Assembly (NCBI GenBank): GCA_903827245.1
Contig: CAIKHO010000078.1
Coordinates: 1 to 64,000 of the forward strand
Direction of reading: 5' to 3'
Length of the DNA stretch: 64,000 nucleotides
From: an uncultured Opitutia bacterium
GTDB taxonomy: Bacteria; Verrucomicrobiota; Verrucomicrobiia; Opitutales; Opitutaceae
Of this stretch, positions 8,697 through 18,587 are shown in pieces. The notes below the pieces were generated by a model. That model was not told where the DNA came from. It saw nothing but the letters and a program-made list of their open reading frames with translations, and made no database searches. Each line of letters starts with the position of its first letter. Within the stretch, counting starts at the first letter, position 1. The position numbers were made by a program, and so were the translations under genes.

Positions 8697-9089
8697 TTAC
8701 CAGACGTTGCAGACGAGTTCGCCACCGGCCTTGTTGCGGCGGCAATCGGCGTCCTTCATCAGGCCCTTCGAGGTCGAAAGGATGCTGATGCCAAGGCCGT
8801 TGAGCACGCGCGGGATTTCGGTGTAGCGCAGATAGAGGCGGCGGCCCGGCGTGGAAACGCGGGTGAGGCCGGTGATGGCGGGAGCGCCGTCGATGTATTT
8901 CATCTTTACCTCGAGGGTCTTGTGACCCCGGGCATCGGTCCCGTTGGCATGGCCGGCGACATAGCCCTCAACCTTGAGGATGGCGGCGAGGCCCTCCTTG
9001 AGGTTGGAGTGCGGCATGATGCACACGTCGAGACGGGCCTTGCTGGCGTTGCGCAGGCGGGTCAGAAAATCACTGATCGGATCGGTCAT
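8697..9089 (-). CDS. rpsH: 30S ribosomal protein S8
   Basis: 16S rRNA-binding assembly protein; in E. coli it is the repressor of the spc operon. The 130-residue product, the same length as in E. coli, starts MTDPISDFLTRLRNASKARL and contains STPGRRLYLRYTEIPRVLNG and STSKGLMKDADCRRNKAGGE, both typical of S8. It lies between rpsN and rplF. Confidence 0.97.
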   Translation of the reverse strand: MTDPISDFLTRLRNASKARLDVCIMPHSNLKEGLAAILKVEGYVAGHANGTDARGHKTLEVKMKYIDGAPAITGLTRVSTPGRRLYLRYTEIPRVLNGLGISILSTSKGLMKDADCRRNKAGGELVCNVW

Positions 9090-9166
9090 GGTGGATGTCG
9101 TTTAGAAGTGGCCGCGGGTCATATCCGATGCGCCGGAAGCGCATATACCCCCGTGACCGGAAAAAT

Positions 9167-9472
9167 TTACCAGGAGGATTTGATCACGCCGGGAATCTTC
9201 CCATTGAGCGCGAGTTCACGGAACTGGATGCGGGAGACGCCGAACTTGCCGATGAAACCGCGCGGGCGGCCGCTCATCGAGCAACGGTTGCGGATGCGGG
9301 TCGGCGAGGAATTCCGCGGGAGCTTCTGCAGCTTCTTCTGGGCGGAATAGAACTCCTCGTCCGTCGTGGCGGGATTGGCGAGGATAGCCTTCAACTCGGC
9401 GCGCTTCGCCTTGTATTTGTCGCTGAGTTTGATGCGTTTCTTGTTACGCTCGATGGCAGAGGTCTTGGGCAT
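9167..9472 (-). CDS. rpsN: 30S ribosomal protein S14 (zinc-independent form)
   Basis: Head protein of the small subunit. The 101-residue length and absence of the CxxC...CxxC zinc ribbon identify the long cysteine-poor form; the C-terminal signature [20 protein letters not shown] is clear. The position between rplE and rpsH is standard. The 77-base spacer after it contains a small hairpin (ATGCGC-CGGAA-GCGCAT, 9128-9144). Confidence 0.96.
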   Translation of the reverse strand: MPKTSAIERNKKRIKLSDKYKAKRAELKAILANPATTDEEFYSAQKKLQKLPRNSSPTRIRNRCSMSGRPRGFIGKFGVSRIQFRELALNGKIPGVIKSSW

Positions 9473-9502
9473 GGTGCGGAAGGGTCGAGGTCGAGGGACG
9501 GG

Positions 9503-10084
9503 TTAGGCGGCGTTGGTCTTGGGCGCGGCGGACGGCTCGGTCCGGCGGAAGGGCATCCCGAGCAGCTTGAGCAGCTCGCGGCCTTCGTCGTCCGTCCCGG
9601 CGGTCGTGACGATGGTGAGGTCGAGGCCCATGGACTTCTTGACGTTTTCCACGGTGATCTCGGGGAAGATGGCGAAGTCGGTGATGCCAAGGTTGTAGTT
9701 GCCCTGACCGTCGAGCTTCGGCGAAACGCCGCGGAAGTCGCGGATGGTAGGAAGCGCCACCGCCAGGAGGCGGTAGAGGAATTCCCACATGGCGTCGCCA
9801 CGGAGTGTGACGTGGCAGCCCACGATCTGGTTGGGCTTGAGCTTGAAGTTCGAGATGGCCTTGCGGGTCTTCGCAAGGACGGGCTTCTGGCCGGCAATGA
9901 TGGCCATGTCGCGCGCGATGTCGGCGATCTGGTTCTTGTCAGCCTCGGCGTCGATGCCAGTATTCAGGTTGATCTTAACCAGCTTCGGCACCTCGTGCTT
10001 GTTCTTGTAGCCGCGGCTCTTCACCAGGGCGGGGACGACCTGCTCGGCGTAGAGTTTCTTGAGGACGGGAGTGTAACTGCTCAT
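9503..10084 (-). CDS. rplE: 50S ribosomal protein L5
   Basis: 5S rRNA-binding protein that contacts the P-site tRNA. The 193-residue product has VPKLVKINLNTGIDAEADKN, FKLKPNQIVGCHVTLRGDAM and the NYNLGITDFAIFPEI signature. It is slightly longer than E. coli L5 (179) through a C-terminal tail (FRRTEPSAAPKTNAA). It follows rplX after a 106-base spacer in which I see no gene. Confidence 0.97.
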   Translation of the reverse strand: MSSYTPVLKKLYAEQVVPALVKSRGYKNKHEVPKLVKINLNTGIDAEADKNQIADIARDMAIIAGQKPVLAKTRKAISNFKLKPNQIVGCHVTLRGDAMWEFLYRLLAVALPTIRDFRGVSPKLDGQGNYNLGITDFAIFPEITVENVKKSMGLDLTIVTTAGTDDEGRELLKLLGMPFRRTEPSAAPKTNAA

Positions 10085-10190
10085 TTTAAAGGCGACCGGG
10101 TTTCCGGCCCGGAGGCGTTGCGAGTGGTTGGAAGAGAGGGAAAAGGTTCAATAACGCAGGCGGGCCGCTGGTTTGGCAAGCGTGCAGTGG

Positions 10191-10466
10191 TCAGGCCGTG
10201 GCCGGAGCCGTCTTCTTGCGCTTGCTCGAGTCGAAGACCGCCTGGAGCATGAGGTTGGAGATGTGCACGGAACCCTCACGCTCGGCGATGGTGCCCTGCG
10301 GGTGCTCCTGCGATTTCTTGAGGTGGCGCTTGATCATCGCCACTCCCTCGACCCGGGCGCGCTGCTTGGCGGCGAGAATCTCGAGGACCTTGCCGGACTT
10401 GCCCTTCTGGGAGCCGGCGATGACAACGACGACGTCGTTGCGTTTGATGTGAAATTTCTGGGCCAT
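10191..10466 (-). CDS. rplX: 50S ribosomal protein L24
   Basis: Early assembly protein of the large subunit. The 91-residue product has the KOW motif (KRNDVVVVIAGSQKGKSGKV) near its N-terminus and HLKKSQEHPQGTIAEREGSV, typical of L24. It begins directly after the rplN stop, with a single base between them. Confidence 0.96.
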   Translation of the reverse strand: MAQKFHIKRNDVVVVIAGSQKGKSGKVLEILAAKQRARVEGVAMIKRHLKKSQEHPQGTIAEREGSVHISNLMLQAVFDSSKRKKTAPATA

Positions 10467-10467
10467 G

Positions 10468-10833
10468 TTAGAGAACCTCCGGAGCGAGCGAGATGATCTT
10501 CATGAAGTTCTTCGCGCGCAGTTCACGGGCGACCGGGCCGAAGATGCGGGTGCCCTTCGGGTTGTTGGTCGCGTCGATGATGACGATGGCATTGCTGTCG
10601 AAACGCAGGTAGCTGCCGTCGTTGCGGCGCACCGCCGCCTTCGTGCGGACGACGACGGCCTTGGCGACCTCGCCCTTCTTCACGGTGGCGTCGGTGGTGC
10701 TCTCCTTGATGTGGACGGTGATGATGTCGCCCACGCCGGCGGTGTCGGTGATCTGGCCCTTACGGCTGATCATGGCGGCACGGCGGGCGCCGGTGTTGTC
10801 GGCGACTTCGAGAATGGAACGCAGTTGAATCAT
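10468..10833 (-). CDS. rplN: 50S ribosomal protein L14
   Basis: Large-subunit protein at the subunit interface, also the docking site of the silencing factor RsfS. The 121-residue product starts [20 protein letters not shown] and ends with [20 protein letters not shown], both hallmark L14 segments. It lies between rpsQ and rplX. Confidence 0.98.
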   Translation of the reverse strand: MIQLRSILEVADNTGARRAAMISRKGQITDTAGVGDIITVHIKESTTDATVKKGEVAKAVVVRTKAAVRRNDGSYLRFDSNAIVIIDATNNPKGTRIFGPVARELRAKNFMKIISLAPEVL

Positions 10834-10868
10834 GGCGGGCCTCCTGGGAGGGTTGGATTTTAAAAGGG

Positions 10869-11228
10869 TCAGGCCTGCGGAGCAGGCGTGGGAATGGTGG
10901 TTTTGGTCGGGACCTGGGCGGCCACGTCGGCCTCGCTGATCGCGACGGCATCGGTGGTGACCGCGTGCTCGACGACACTGAGCACGCGCCAGCGCTTCAG
11001 GCGGCTGAGCGGGCGGGTCTCCATGATCTCGACCTTGTCGCCGACCTTGGTCTCGTTCTTCTCGTCGTGCACATGCACGACGGTCTTGCGATTGATGACC
11101 TTGTGGTAGAGCGGATGCGGCGTCTTGTAAGGGATGGTGACCTTGACGGACTTGTCGCCGGAACGGCTGGTGACATTGCCGATGATGGTCTTGCGCGTGT
11201 TACGCGTAGCGGGAGTGGCGGAGGACAT
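10869..11228 (-). CDS. rpsQ: 30S ribosomal protein S17 with C-terminal tail
   Basis: Primary 16S rRNA-binding protein with an OB fold. The core (residues about 9-90) carries [40 protein letters not shown] and [16 protein letters not shown]. About 30 additional C-terminal residues (Ala/Thr/Pro-rich) make it 119 long against 84 in E. coli. It is separated from rpmC by a 104-base spacer that contains imperfect repeats of GTAAGGTTTAAG. Confidence 0.96.
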   Translation of the reverse strand: MSSATPATRNTRKTIIGNVTSRSGDKSVKVTIPYKTPHPLYHKVINRKTVVHVHDEKNETKVGDKVEIMETRPLSRLKRWRVLSVVEHAVTTDAVAISEADVAAQVPTKTTIPTPAPQA

Positions 11229-11332
11229 GGCGGTGTAAGTAGCTGTAAGGTTTAAGAGGAGTAAGGTTTAAGTCGGAGGTGCGATGGCGGGCTGGCTTAC
11301 GCTCTTACAACTTAAGGCTTATCGCGCTTAAT

Positions 11333-11539
11333 TCAGGCGGCGGCGGGCGCCTTCTGGTTTTTCTCGCGCAGGAGGGTCTCGAGGCGGGCGATATCCTTGC
11401 GGAGCACGCGCAGTTCGTGGGTCTTCTCGACCTGGCCCGTCTGCTTGCGCAAGCGGAGTTGGAGGAGCTGCTCGCGGGTCTCGCGGAGCTTGGTGGTGAT
11501 CTCGGCAGGGGCGAGTTCGCGAATTTCTTTCGTGGTCAT
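11333..11539 (-). CDS. rpmC: 50S ribosomal protein L29
   Basis: Small helical protein at the exit tunnel, part of the docking site for trigger factor and SRP. The 68-residue product has the two-helix pattern with [20 protein letters not shown] and [16 protein letters not shown]. It lies between rplP and rpsQ as in other S10 operons. Confidence 0.95.
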   Translation of the reverse strand: MTTKEIRELAPAEITTKLRETREQLLQLRLRKQTGQVEKTHELRVLRKDIARLETLLREKNQKAPAAA

Positions 11540-11568
11540 GGCGGACGGTGCGTTAATTGGTTGGCGCC

Positions 11569-11991
11569 TCAGACCACCGCGCCCTCGCGGGCGATAAAAC
11601 GGCAGTGGAAGGGCAGCTTGGCATCGGCCAGGCGGAAGGCCTCCTTGGCGATGGTGGCGGACACGCCGCCCAGCTCGAAGAGGACCGCGCCGGGCTTGAT
11701 CACCGCGACATAGAACTCCACCGGGCCCTTGCCGGAGCCCATGCGGACCTCGGCGGGTTTCTTGGTGACGGGCTTGTGCGGGAAGATACGGATCCAGAGT
11801 TTGCCCTTGCGCTTGAGGTGGCGCGAGATGGTCACGCGCGCAGCCTCGATCTGCTGGCCGGTCATCGGGCCGCGGGTGAGCGACTGGAGGCCGAATTCAC
11901 CGAAGGCGAGCGTGTTGCCGCGCTTGGCATTGCCGGCGCGGGAGCCCTTCTGGGACTTGCGGTATTTGGTACGGGCGGGAGCGAGAGCCAT
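11569..11991 (-). CDS. rplP: 50S ribosomal protein L16
   Basis: Large-subunit protein near the A-site tRNA elbow, needed late in 50S assembly. The 140-residue product starts [20 protein letters not shown] and contains [20 protein letters not shown], the standard L16 signature, and [20 protein letters not shown]. The preceding 95-base spacer to rpsC holds AT-rich TTACGAATTACGA words and no gene. Confidence 0.98.
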   Translation of the reverse strand: MALAPARTKYRKSQKGSRAGNAKRGNTLAFGEFGLQSLTRGPMTGQQIEAARVTISRHLKRKGKLWIRIFPHKPVTKKPAEVRMGSGKGPVEFYVAVIKPGAVLFELGGVSATIAKEAFRLADAKLPFHCRFIAREGAVV

Positions 11992-12086
11992 GGGAATTTA
12001 CGATTTTAAAAATTACGAATTACGATTTGCGGACGGCGTGATCGGTTGCACCAATCGCCTGCCGCCCCTCGTAAGTTGCACTTGGG

Positions 12087-12719
12087 TTAGGCGGCGTCGG
12101 CTTCCTTTTTGCAGATCCAGCATTTGACGCCGATCTTGCCGTAAACGGTCTGGGCCTCGGAGAAGCCGTAATCGATGTTCTCGCGCAGGGTGTGCAGGGG
12201 CACGCGGCCCTTGCGCTGCCACTCGCGGCGGGCGATGTCCGCGCCGCCGAGGCGGCCAGAGCATTGGATCCGGATGCCCTCGGCGCCGAGCGCCATGGCC
12301 ATCTCGACCGCCTTCTTCATGGCGCGGCGGAAAGCGATGCGGCGCTCGAGCTGGAGCGCGACGTTCTCGGCGACCAGCTGGGCCTCGATCTCGGGCTTCT
12401 TGACCTCCTGGATGTCGAGGAGGATCTCCTTGCCGGTCAGTTTCGCGAGCTCGTCCTTGATCTTCTCGATCTCCTGGCCCTTGCGGCCGATGACGATGCC
12501 GGGGCGGGCGGTGTAGATCTTGACGCGGACACGGTTGGACGCGCGCTCGATGAAGATGCGCGGCACGGAGGCCTGCTTCAGCTTCTCCATGAGCTTGGTG
12601 CGGATGACCTGGTCTTCCAGCAGCAGCTTGGGAAAGTCCTTCTTGGTCGCGAACCAGCGGGACTGCCAGTTGCGGCGGACGGCGAGACGGAAACCGATCG
12701 GATTGGTCTTTTGGCCCAT
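12087..12719 (-). CDS. rpsC: 30S ribosomal protein S3
   Basis: mRNA-entry-channel protein with helicase function. The 210-residue product has an N-terminal segment ([20 protein letters not shown]), a type-2 KH domain with [18 protein letters not shown], and a C-terminal domain containing [20 protein letters not shown]. It is a little shorter than E. coli S3 (233) at the C-terminus. It begins 7 bases after rplV. Confidence 0.98.
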   Translation of the reverse strand: MGQKTNPIGFRLAVRRNWQSRWFATKKDFPKLLLEDQVIRTKLMEKLKQASVPRIFIERASNRVRVKIYTARPGIVIGRKGQEIEKIKDELAKLTGKEILLDIQEVKKPEIEAQLVAENVALQLERRIAFRRAMKKAVEMAMALGAEGIRIQCSGRLGGADIARREWQRKGRVPLHTLRENIDYGFSEAQTVYGKIGVKCWICKKEADAA

Positions 12720-12726
12720 GGTAAAA

Positions 12727-13068
12727 TTAGTTGGAGTTGCCGTCCGAGAGGATGATGCGGATGTGGGACATTTTCTTGCGGCGGGGCATCGCCGTGCCGC
12801 GGGCGCCGGCCTTGAAGCGCTTGAGCACGGGGCCGTTCTCGACGGTGGCGCTCTTCACGGTGAGGCTGTCGGCCGAGAGATTGTTGTTGTTCTCGGCGTT
12901 CGCGATGGCGCTCTTGAGGGTCTTGGCAATGAGGCGCGCGGACTTGCGCGGGATGAGCGTCAGATAATCGACGGCTTCCGCGGCCTTGCGGCCCTGGATG
13001 GTGCGGACCACTTCGCGCACTTTCTTGGGCGACATGCGCGCGTAGCGGGTGAGGGCTTGAACTTCCAT
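12727..13068 (-). CDS. rplV: 50S ribosomal protein L22
   Basis: Lines the polypeptide exit tunnel. The 113-residue product has the conserved core [20 protein letters not shown] and the tunnel loop region ([20 protein letters not shown]). The beta-hairpin loop linked to macrolide response appears normal in length. It follows rpsS after 74 bases. Confidence 0.97.
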   Translation of the reverse strand: MEVQALTRYARMSPKKVREVVRTIQGRKAAEAVDYLTLIPRKSARLIAKTLKSAIANAENNNNLSADSLTVKSATVENGPVLKRFKAGARGTAMPRRKKMSHIRIILSDGNSN

Positions 13069-13142
13069 GATGGTGTGATTCCGGTTGCGGCGACAGCGGC
13101 GCGCGAGGCGCCCTGCCCTTTTGAGTTTCGGTTCGGTAAGGG

Positions 13143-13418
13143 TTAAATTTCTTTGCGCGTCAGGCCGCCGTGCGACTTGAAGGTGCGGGTCGGGGAGAAC
13201 TCGCCGAGCTTGTGGCCCACCATGTTCTCCGTGACGTAAACAGCGGTGAAAATCTTGCCGTTGTGCACGCTGAACGTATGGCCGATGAAATCGGGCGTGA
13301 TGGTCGAGCGCCGGGACCAGGTCTGGATGGGCTTCTTGGCGCCGGTCTTGACCGCCTTCTCGATTTTCTCGAGCAGGTGGTAATCAACGAAGAAGCCTTT
13401 TTTGATGGAACGTGCCAT
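13143..13418 (-). CDS. rpsS: 30S ribosomal protein S19
   Basis: Head protein forming a complex with S13 near the A-site tRNA. The 91-residue product has the signature [20 protein letters not shown] and [20 protein letters not shown]. Length equals that of the family (about 92). It is 18 bases downstream of rplB. Confidence 0.97.
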   Translation of the reverse strand: MARSIKKGFFVDYHLLEKIEKAVKTGAKKPIQTWSRRSTITPDFIGHTFSVHNGKIFTAVYVTENMVGHKLGEFSPTRTFKSHGGLTRKEI

Positions 13419-13436
13419 GGTGCGAAAGTGCCGGGG

Positions 13437-14306
13437 TTATTTCTGACCGCGCGGCTTGCGGCCGTTGTGGTGGACGATGATGACACTGTTCGAGAGCTTC
13501 GAACGGCGCCGCGTCGGGAAGCCCTTGGCGAGCTGGCCCCAAGGGGAAACCAGCTGCTGGCGGCCGCCGCCGCCCTTGGATTTGCCCTGGCCGCCGCCGT
13601 TGGGGTGGTCCACCGGGTTCATCGCCACGCCACGGACGTGCGGACGACGTCCGAGCCAGCGGGCGCGCCCAGCCTTGCCGAGCGACTGCTTGCTATGGTC
13701 GCCGTTGCCGACCAGGCCAATGGTCGCGCGGCAATTCGCGTGGACGAAGCGCAGTTCGCCGGAGGGCATCTTGAGCTGGGCCTGGGTGCCATCGATGCCG
13801 ATGAGCTCGACCGACGAGCCGGCCGTGCGCGCGATCTGGGCGCCGCGGCCCGGGACGAGCTCGACAGCGTGCACCTTCGTGGACGGCGGGATCAGGTGGA
13901 GCGGGAAATTATTGCCGACGAGAAAATCGTTCGTCGTCGCCGTATTTGCGGCCACGATGGAGGTGCCGACCTGCAGGCCCTCGGGAGCGAGGATGTAACG
14001 CTTCTCGCCATTCGTGTAGGCCAGAAGGGCGAGATGAGCGGTGCGGTTCGGGTCGTACTCGATCGCCTGCACCTTCGCGGGCATGTCGAGGATGTTGCGC
14101 TTGAAGTCGATGATGCGATAGCGCTGCTTGTGCCCGCCACCGCGATGGCGGGAGGTGTTGCGGCCGTTGTTATTGCGGCCGCCGGTCCGGTGCTTGGCCT
14201 CGGTGAGGCTGCGCTCGGGCTGCTTGGTGCTGACGAGGCCCACGACCTTGTTCAGGGACGTAAAGCGTCCGGAAGGCGTGAGCGGGCGGAAGGAATGGAT
14301 GGGCAT
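13437..14306 (-). CDS. rplB: 50S ribosomal protein L2
   Basis: One of the most conserved ribosomal proteins, required for subunit joining and peptidyl transfer. The 289-residue product contains the N-terminal OB/SH3-like domains (RHRGGGHKQRYRIIDFKRN) and the C-terminal signature RGVAMNPVDHPNGGGQGKSK, whose His is the catalytically important one in E. coli. Length is close to E. coli (273). It lies between rplW and rpsS. Confidence 0.98.
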   Translation of the reverse strand: MPIHSFRPLTPSGRFTSLNKVVGLVSTKQPERSLTEAKHRTGGRNNNGRNTSRHRGGGHKQRYRIIDFKRNILDMPAKVQAIEYDPNRTAHLALLAYTNGEKRYILAPEGLQVGTSIVAANTATTNDFLVGNNFPLHLIPPSTKVHAVELVPGRGAQIARTAGSSVELIGIDGTQAQLKMPSGELRFVHANCRATIGLVGNGDHSKQSLGKAGRARWLGRRPHVRGVAMNPVDHPNGGGQGKSKGGGGRQQLVSPWGQLAKGFPTRRRSKLSNSVIIVHHNGRKPRGQK

Positions 14307-14337
14307 GGTGGGATTTCTCCGGGTGCGGCGGAATGCG

Positions 14338-14619
14338 TTAGACGAGCTCGATCTTGTCGCCGGCCTTGAGGGTCACGATCGCCTTCTTGAAGTCGGAACC
14401 CACGCTCGGACGACCGGTGCGGCTCTTCTTGTTTTTGCCGCGGTAATTCTGGACGTTCACCCGGCGCACGGTGACCTTGAAGGTCTGCTCCACGGCCTCG
14501 GCGATCGCGTGCTTGTTGGCGTACTTGAACACCTCAAAGGTATACTGGCCGAGCTCGGAGCTGAGCTTGTTGGATTTTTCCGTGAGACGGACGAGTTTCA
14601 AGACCTTGCTGGCGTTCAT
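14338..14619 (-). CDS. rplW: 50S ribosomal protein L23
   Basis: Exit-tunnel protein and main attachment site for trigger factor. The 93-residue product has KLVRLTEKSNKLSSELGQYT, TFEVFKYANKHAIAEAVEQT and VRRVNVQNYRGKNKKSRTGR. Its ATG shares one base with the rplD stop (TGATG), so the two genes are probably translationally coupled. Confidence 0.96.
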   Translation of the reverse strand: MNASKVLKLVRLTEKSNKLSSELGQYTFEVFKYANKHAIAEAVEQTFKVTVRRVNVQNYRGKNKKSRTGRPSVGSDFKKAIVTLKAGDKIELV

Positions 14620-15254
14620 CAGTTTTTACCTCCGTTGATGCGGGCGATGATGGCCTCGAGGGCCTTGGTGCTGACGACGATCTTCTTGTATTGGCAGAGA
14701 TCGTGGGTGTTGAGCTTGGCGGCCTCCTGGAGGGAGACCCGCTCGAGATTGCGCGAGGCCCGGGTGGTCTCGACGGCAAAGGGCGCGTCCACGAGGAGCA
14801 CCCGGCCCTTCGGGGCGATGCGGGTGACGACCAGGTTCATGCCCTTCGTCTTGGCCGCGGGCGCCTCGAACTTTTCGATGACCGCGATTTCGCCGGCCAC
14901 CACGCGGTCAAAGAGGGCGCGGCTGAACGCGAGATTCTTCACCTTGCCGTTGATCTTCTTCGAGTAATCGCGGGGCTTCGGGCCGAACACGACGCCGCCG
15001 CCAACCCAAAGGGGCGAGCGGATGGAGCCGGCGCGGGCGCGACCGGTGCCCTTCTGGCGCCAGGGCTTCTTGCCACCGCCGCGGACTTCGCCGCGAGTCT
15101 TCGTGGAGTGCGTGCCCTGGCGGTTGTTGGCATTGATGGCGACGACGACTTCCTTCACGGCCTGCAGGCCCTTGTCGCCCTCAAAGGTCGGCAGGTCGGC
15201 GAAGTCCTGTTCGCGCGAAGTGGTGCCGTCGGAACTGAATACGGTAAGTTTCAT
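14619..15254 (-). CDS. rplD: 50S ribosomal protein L4
   Basis: Lines the exit tunnel; in E. coli it also represses the S10 operon. The 211-residue product has the conserved tunnel loop (GTHSTKTRGEVRGGGKKPWR, then QKGTGRARAGSIRSPLWVGG) and GPKPRDYSKKINGKVKNLAF. It starts 18 bases after rplC and its stop overlaps the rplW start by one base. Confidence 0.97.
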   Translation of the reverse strand: MKLTVFSSDGTTSREQDFADLPTFEGDKGLQAVKEVVVAINANNRQGTHSTKTRGEVRGGGKKPWRQKGTGRARAGSIRSPLWVGGGVVFGPKPRDYSKKINGKVKNLAFSRALFDRVVAGEIAVIEKFEAPAAKTKGMNLVVTRIAPKGRVLLVDAPFAVETTRASRNLERVSLQEAAKLNTHDLCQYKKIVVSTKALEAIIARINGGKN

Positions 15255-15272
15255 GTCTGCGTTTTCTCCAAG

Positions 15273-15932
15273 TTAGGCTTTGGCGGCCTTGGCCGGGCCC
15301 TGGCCCTTGATGGCCGAGCGGACGAGGATGTCGTCGCCGTTGGCGCCGGGAATCGAGCCCTTCACTAGGATGAGATTCTTGTCGGCGATGATTTTGACCA
15401 CGCGGAGGTTCTGCATGGTGCGGCGCTCGGAGCCCATGTGACCGGGCATCGACTGGTTCTTCCACGTGCGGCCAGGCGTCTGGCGCATGCCGATGGAACC
15501 AATGCGGCGGTGGAACATCGAGCCGTGGGCGGCGGGACCACCCGCGACCCGGAAACGCTTCACGACGCCCTGAAAGCCCTTGCCCTTGGAAACGCCGATC
15601 ACGTCGACAAACTCGCCCTCGGTGAAGGCGGTGACGGTGACGACATCCCCGACCTTGAGCGTGGGGGCCGCGGTGAGGCGCACTTCGCCCAGCACGCGGG
15701 GTGCGTTGTCCAGGCCGGCCTTTTTCGCGTGGGCGAGTTCGGCCTTGCTGGCGTTCTTGGTCTTCTTGGTCGAGAAGCCAATCTGGACGGCGTTGTAGCC
15801 GTCGGTTTCAACAGTCTTCACCTGGACCACAGAGCAGGGTCCGGCTTCAACCACGGTGACGGGGACCAGGACGTTTTGAGCGTCGTAGACCTGCGTCATG
15901 CCGATTTTTTTGCCTAGAAGGGATGAGATCAT
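15273..15932 (-). CDS. rplC: 50S ribosomal protein L3
   Basis: Early assembly protein that reaches toward the peptidyl transferase centre. The 219-residue product starts MISSLLGKKIGMTQVYDAQN and contains VIGVSKGKGFQGVVKRF and HRRIGSIGMRQTPGRTWKNQ, the segment around the methylated residue in E. coli. The 111-base spacer between rpsJ and this gene has a short hairpin (GTGCC...GGCAC) but no gene. Confidence 0.97.
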   Translation of the reverse strand: MISSLLGKKIGMTQVYDAQNVLVPVTVVEAGPCSVVQVKTVETDGYNAVQIGFSTKKTKNASKAELAHAKKAGLDNAPRVLGEVRLTAAPTLKVGDVVTVTAFTEGEFVDVIGVSKGKGFQGVVKRFRVAGGPAAHGSMFHRRIGSIGMRQTPGRTWKNQSMPGHMGSERRTMQNLRVVKIIADKNLILVKGSIPGANGDDILVRSAIKGQGPAKAAKA

Positions 15933-16043
15933 GGGCTAAGCGGTAGGTGGAAAAATTCCGTTTAAGGACCTACATTAGTCGAAACCTGGCGGTGCCACGA
16001 AGGGCACACAGGCAGCTGCTAACGTTGGAAGAAAGGGGGAGTC

Positions 16044-16352
16044 TTAGACGTTGATGGTGATGTCCACGCCGGACGGGAGGTTGAGTTTCTTGAGTTCGTC
16101 CACTGTCTGGGCGGTAGGCTCGATGATGTCGATGAGCCGCTTGTGCGTGCGGGTCTCGAACTGCTCCATGGACTTCTTGTCGACGTGCGGCGAGCGGTTC
16201 ACGGAAAGCTTCTCGATGCGGGTGGGCAGAGGGATGGGGCCCGAGACGCGGGCGCCGGAGCGCTTGGCGGTCTCAACGATCTCCGTGGCGGACTGGTCGA
16301 TGACGCGATAGTCGAAGCCCTGGAGCTTGATGCGGATGCGTTGGCCTTTCAT
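16044..16352 (-). CDS. rpsJ: 30S ribosomal protein S10
   Basis: Small-subunit head protein that also forms the NusE partner of NusB in antitermination. The start at [20 protein letters not shown] gives 102 residues, the family length. A frame open 66 codons further upstream overlaps fusA and reads unlike any S10, so it is discarded. The core contains [20 protein letters not shown] and TRIEKL, as expected. It lies 20 bases after fusA. Confidence 0.97.
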   Translation of the reverse strand: MKGQRIRIKLQGFDYRVIDQSATEIVETAKRSGARVSGPIPLPTRIEKLSVNRSPHVDKKSMEQFETRTHKRLIDIIEPTAQTVDELKKLNLPSGVDITINV

Positions 16353-16372
16353 GAAGTAAAAAGAACGAGGGT

Positions 16373-18568
16373 TTAGGAACGGGCCGGGCCCTTGGCGGTG
16401 GACTCGACGATTTTCTGCAACAGCGAATTCGGAACCTGCTCGAAGTGTGACGGCGTGATGCCGGCGCTGGCGCGGCCCTTCGAGAGCGAGCGGATGTCGG
16501 TGACGTAGCCGAAGAGGGTCTCGAGTGGCGCCTGCGCATCGATGATGCACGCACCGGCCTTGTTCTCCATGCCGTTGATCCGGCCGCGGCGGCGGTTGAT
16601 GTCGCCGATGAGATCGCCCTGATATTCCTCGGGGGTCGTGACCTCGACGCCCATGATGGGCTCGAGCAGGATCGGGCTGGCCTTCTTCATCGCGTCCTTG
16701 AACGCGAAGATGCCGGCCATCTTGAAAGCCATTTCCGACGAGTCGACCTCGTGGAAGGAACCATCCGTGATCTTGACGATGACATCGACCACGGGATGCC
16801 CGGCGATGACGCCATTGTTCGCGCCTTCCTTGATGCCCTCGATGGAGGGCTTGATGAATTCCTTCGGGATCGAGCCACCGACGGTCTCGTTGAGGATCTC
16901 GATGCCTTTGCCCTTTTCATTCGGCGCAAGCGTGAGGCAGACATGGCCATATTGGCCCTTGCCGCCCGACTGGCGGATGAATTTGCCCTCGCCCTCGGAG
17001 GCGACGGTGACCGTCTCGCGGTAGGCGATCTGCGGCTTGCCCGAGGTGGCCTCGACCTTGAACTCGCGCTTCATGCGATCGAGAATGATTTCGAGGTGGA
17101 GCTCACCCATGCCGGAGAGAATGGTCTGGCCGCTGTCCGGGTCGGTGGAGACACGGAGGGTCGGATCCTCGGCGACGAGGCGCTGGAGCGCGGTGCCCAT
17201 TTTTTCCTGGTCGGCCTTCGAGTTCGGCTCGATCGACATCGAGATGACGGGCTCGGGGAAGGACGGCGGCTCGAGGCGGATATCGAAGTCCTCGTCACAG
17301 AGCGTGTCGCCCGTGATGACGTCCTTCACCCCGACAAGTGCACAGATGTCCCCCGAGTAGGCCATGTCCATTTCCTCGCGGTCCATCGCGCGCATCAGCA
17401 CCAGGCGGGAGACGCGCTCGCTGCGGCGCGTGCGCGGATTATAGAGCGCGGTGCCCTTGTGCACGATGCCGGTGTAGACCCGGAAAAAGACGATTTTGCC
17501 GACGAACGGGTCGGTCCAGAGTTTGAAGGCGAGACCGGCCATCTTGGCCTTGTCGTTCACCACGGCCTCAACCGGCTTGCCGTCGCTGTCCTGGCCCGTC
17601 ATCGGAGGGACGTCGATCGGGCTCGGCAGGTAATTCACGACGCAGTCGAGCAGGCGCTGGATGCCCTTCTTTTTGAAGGCGGAACCAGGGACAACGCCGC
17701 AGAAGCTGAGGGAGATCGTGGCCTTGCGGACCGCAAGCATCAGCTCGTTGACCGTGATTTCGACGCCGCTGAGATATTTCTCGGCAATGACATCATCAAA
17801 ATCGGAAACGGCCTCGATGAGCTTCTCGCGGTATTCCTTCGCGACGGGGAGCAGATTGGCCGGGATGTCGGAAGTGACCGGGCTGAGGCCGAGCGGATCC
17901 TTGGTTTCATCGAAAACATACGCGACCATCTGCACGAGGTCGATCAGGCCGCTAAAGCCCTCTTCCTTGCCGATGGGAAGGAACAGTGCGTGGGCGTTGC
18001 CCTTAAGCTTGACGCGGATGTCATCGATCGCGCGATGGAAGTCGGCACCGACCCGGTCCATCTTGTTGATGAAGGCGATGCGCGGGACCTTGTACTTGTT
18101 GGCCTGGCGCCAGACCGTCTCGGACTGGGGCTGCACGCCTGAGACGGCGTCAAACACGGCGACCGCGCCGTCAAGCACGCGGAGCGAACGCTCCACCTCG
18201 GCCGTGAAATCCACGTGTCCGGGGGTGTCGATGATGTTGATGCGCTGCTTGATCCCCTTCCACGGGCCGCACGAGGCGTTCCAGGCACAGGAGATAGCGG
18301 CGGCAGTGATGGTAATGCCGCGCTCGCGCTCCTGTTCCATCCAGTCGGTCACCGTGGTGCCCTCATGGACCTCACCCATCTTGTGCACCGCGCCGGAATA
18401 AAAGAGGATGCGCTCCGTCGTGGTGGTCTTGCCGGCGTCGATATGCGCAGCAATGCCGATATTCCGGGTCCACTCGAGCGGAAACGGCCGGTCCTTGGAA
18501 TTGACCGGGGAAACCTTAGCCTTGTCGGTGACGACAGTAATGTTCACGGGAGCAGCAACAGCGGACAT
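16373..18568 (-). CDS. fusA: Elongation factor G
   Basis: Ribosomal translocase GTPase. The 731-residue product has the G1 motif [15 protein letters not shown]3 DTPGHVDF, G4 NKMD, and domains II-V including the domain IV region around [19 protein letters not shown]. The start [13 protein letters not shown] was chosen because the longer frame overlaps the rpsG stop; it gives an N-terminus about 25 residues longer than in E. coli EF-G (704). It lies in the str-operon order rpsL-rpsG-fusA. Confidence 0.97.
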   Translation of the reverse strand: MSAVAAPVNITVVTDKAKVSPVNSKDRPFPLEWTRNIGIAAHIDAGKTTTTERILFYSGAVHKMGEVHEGTTVTDWMEQERERGITITAAAISCAWNASCGPWKGIKQRINIIDTPGHVDFTAEVERSLRVLDGAVAVFDAVSGVQPQSETVWRQANKYKVPRIAFINKMDRVGADFHRAIDDIRVKLKGNAHALFLPIGKEEGFSGLIDLVQMVAYVFDETKDPLGLSPVTSDIPANLLPVAKEYREKLIEAVSDFDDVIAEKYLSGVEITVNELMLAVRKATISLSFCGVVPGSAFKKKGIQRLLDCVVNYLPSPIDVPPMTGQDSDGKPVEAVVNDKAKMAGLAFKLWTDPFVGKIVFFRVYTGIVHKGTALYNPRTRRSERVSRLVLMRAMDREEMDMAYSGDICALVGVKDVITGDTLCDEDFDIRLEPPSFPEPVISMSIEPNSKADQEKMGTALQRLVAEDPTLRVSTDPDSGQTILSGMGELHLEIILDRMKREFKVEATSGKPQIAYRETVTVASEGEGKFIRQSGGKGQYGHVCLTLAPNEKGKGIEILNETVGGSIPKEFIKPSIEGIKEGANNGVIAGHPVVDVIVKITDGSFHEVDSSEMAFKMAGIFAFKDAMKKASPILLEPIMGVEVTTPEEYQGDLIGDINRRRGRINGMENKAGACIIDAQAPLETLFGYVTDIRSLSKGRASAGITPSHFEQVPNSLLQKIVESTAKGPARS

Positions 18569-18587
18569 GAGGAAAGGGCCGGACTGG

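Noticed and set aside
15960-16020. S10-type L4-binding leader between rpsJ and rplC
   Set aside because: Only a short GTGCC/GGCAC hairpin is seen, and it lies after rpsJ and not before it.
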